Below are positions 6,239 through 6,334 of a DNA stretch of 6,334 nucleotides, one piece after another (within the stretch, counting starts at the first letter, position 1; each line of letters opens with the position of its first letter). The translations under genes and the position numbers were made by a program. Origin of the DNA: Anaerolineaceae bacterium 46_22. Lineage in GTDB: Bacteria; Chloroflexota; Anaerolineae; Anaerolineales; Anaerolineaceae. The notes beneath the pieces are model-generated. The model saw only the letters and a list, made by a program, of their open reading frames with translations, had not been told where the DNA came from and ran no database searches. The DNA lies in the NCBI GenBank assembly GCA_001508595.1, contig LGHA01000162.1, positions 1-6,334 of the forward strand, in the 5' to 3' direction.

Positions 6239-6334
6239 ATGGGGACACCTGATGAACCACCAGTACATTATTGGGCTTCAGATGAATTTGACTTTGATTA
6301 TGCCTATTTTGTCAGCTATTCAGCATTTGTCAGC
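6239..6334 (+). CDS. Possible start of an unidentified gene running off the right edge
   Basis: From ATG 6239 the frame reads MGTPDEPPVHYWASDEF, then a Tyr/Phe-rich stretch to the edge, about 32 codons with protein-like codon use. No good ribosome binding site precedes it, and I recognise no family. A different frame is also open through this stretch, with ATG at 6252 behind GGGGA, and would encode a hydrophobic start. If one G were missing from the run at 6241-6244, the frame open from 6087 would join smoothly to this one (TPLWG then TPDEPP), making a longer gene with an earlier start. Low confidence: which frame is used, and whether any is, cannot be settled here. Confidence 0.28.
   Translation, partial: MGTPDEPPVHYWASDEFDFDYAYFVSYSAFVS

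Noticed and set aside
1..6334. CRISPR arrays, tRNA or rRNA genes, insertion sequences, long repeats
   Set aside because: I saw no regularly spaced repeats, cloverleaf-like sequence, transposase motifs or terminal inverted repeats on reading both strands by eye.

Overview
The window reads as an ordinary bacterial chromosome segment of moderate G+C. The proteins are most like those I associate with Chloroflexota of the Anaerolineae type: a GH4 phospho-glycosidase beside a BadF/NagK-type sugar kinase, an AHBA-synthase-like DegT aminotransferase and a cytosolic YwrD-type gamma-glutamyltransferase. That placement is inferred from protein style only. There is no rRNA, tRNA, CRISPR array or transposase. 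Shine-Dalgarno sequences are strong, and two genes start with TTG.

Layout, left to right. The left edge holds the first 156 codons of a phosphopentomutase (deoB) on the minus strand. A 138-bp divergent promoter region separates it from a plus-strand pair: a GH4 6-phospho-beta-glucosidase-like enzyme and, 6 bp downstream, a BadF/BcrA-family N-acetylglucosamine-kinase-like protein. After a 142-bp spacer comes a DegT/DnrJ/EryC1/StrS aminotransferase, also on the plus strand. A bidirectional hairpin terminator follows. A convergent gamma-glutamyltransferase-family gene then runs back from the right. The last 370 bp carry that gene's promoter and ambiguous, possibly partly coding, sequence.

The GH4 enzyme and kinase look like one transcription unit. 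They suggest a route, independent of the phosphotransferase system, in which an imported disaccharide is phosphorylated in the cytoplasm and then split by the NAD/Mn-dependent GH4 enzyme. deoB feeds pentose phosphates into central metabolism. The aminotransferase and gamma-glutamyltransferase have no evident link to that route.

Two genes are damaged as read. The kinase lacks roughly 35 residues that should contain the phosphate-2 (GTG) loop of the ASKHA fold, removed in frame. The aminotransferase has a +1 frameshift in a run of six G. A third possible G-run indel lies near the right edge. These could be real lesions or sequence errors. I see no convincing novel multi-gene system; the best second-look items are the damaged kinase, the frameshift, an atypical GH4 signature (CNSA rather than CNVP) and a GGT-family enzyme lacking the usual substrate-binding arginine.
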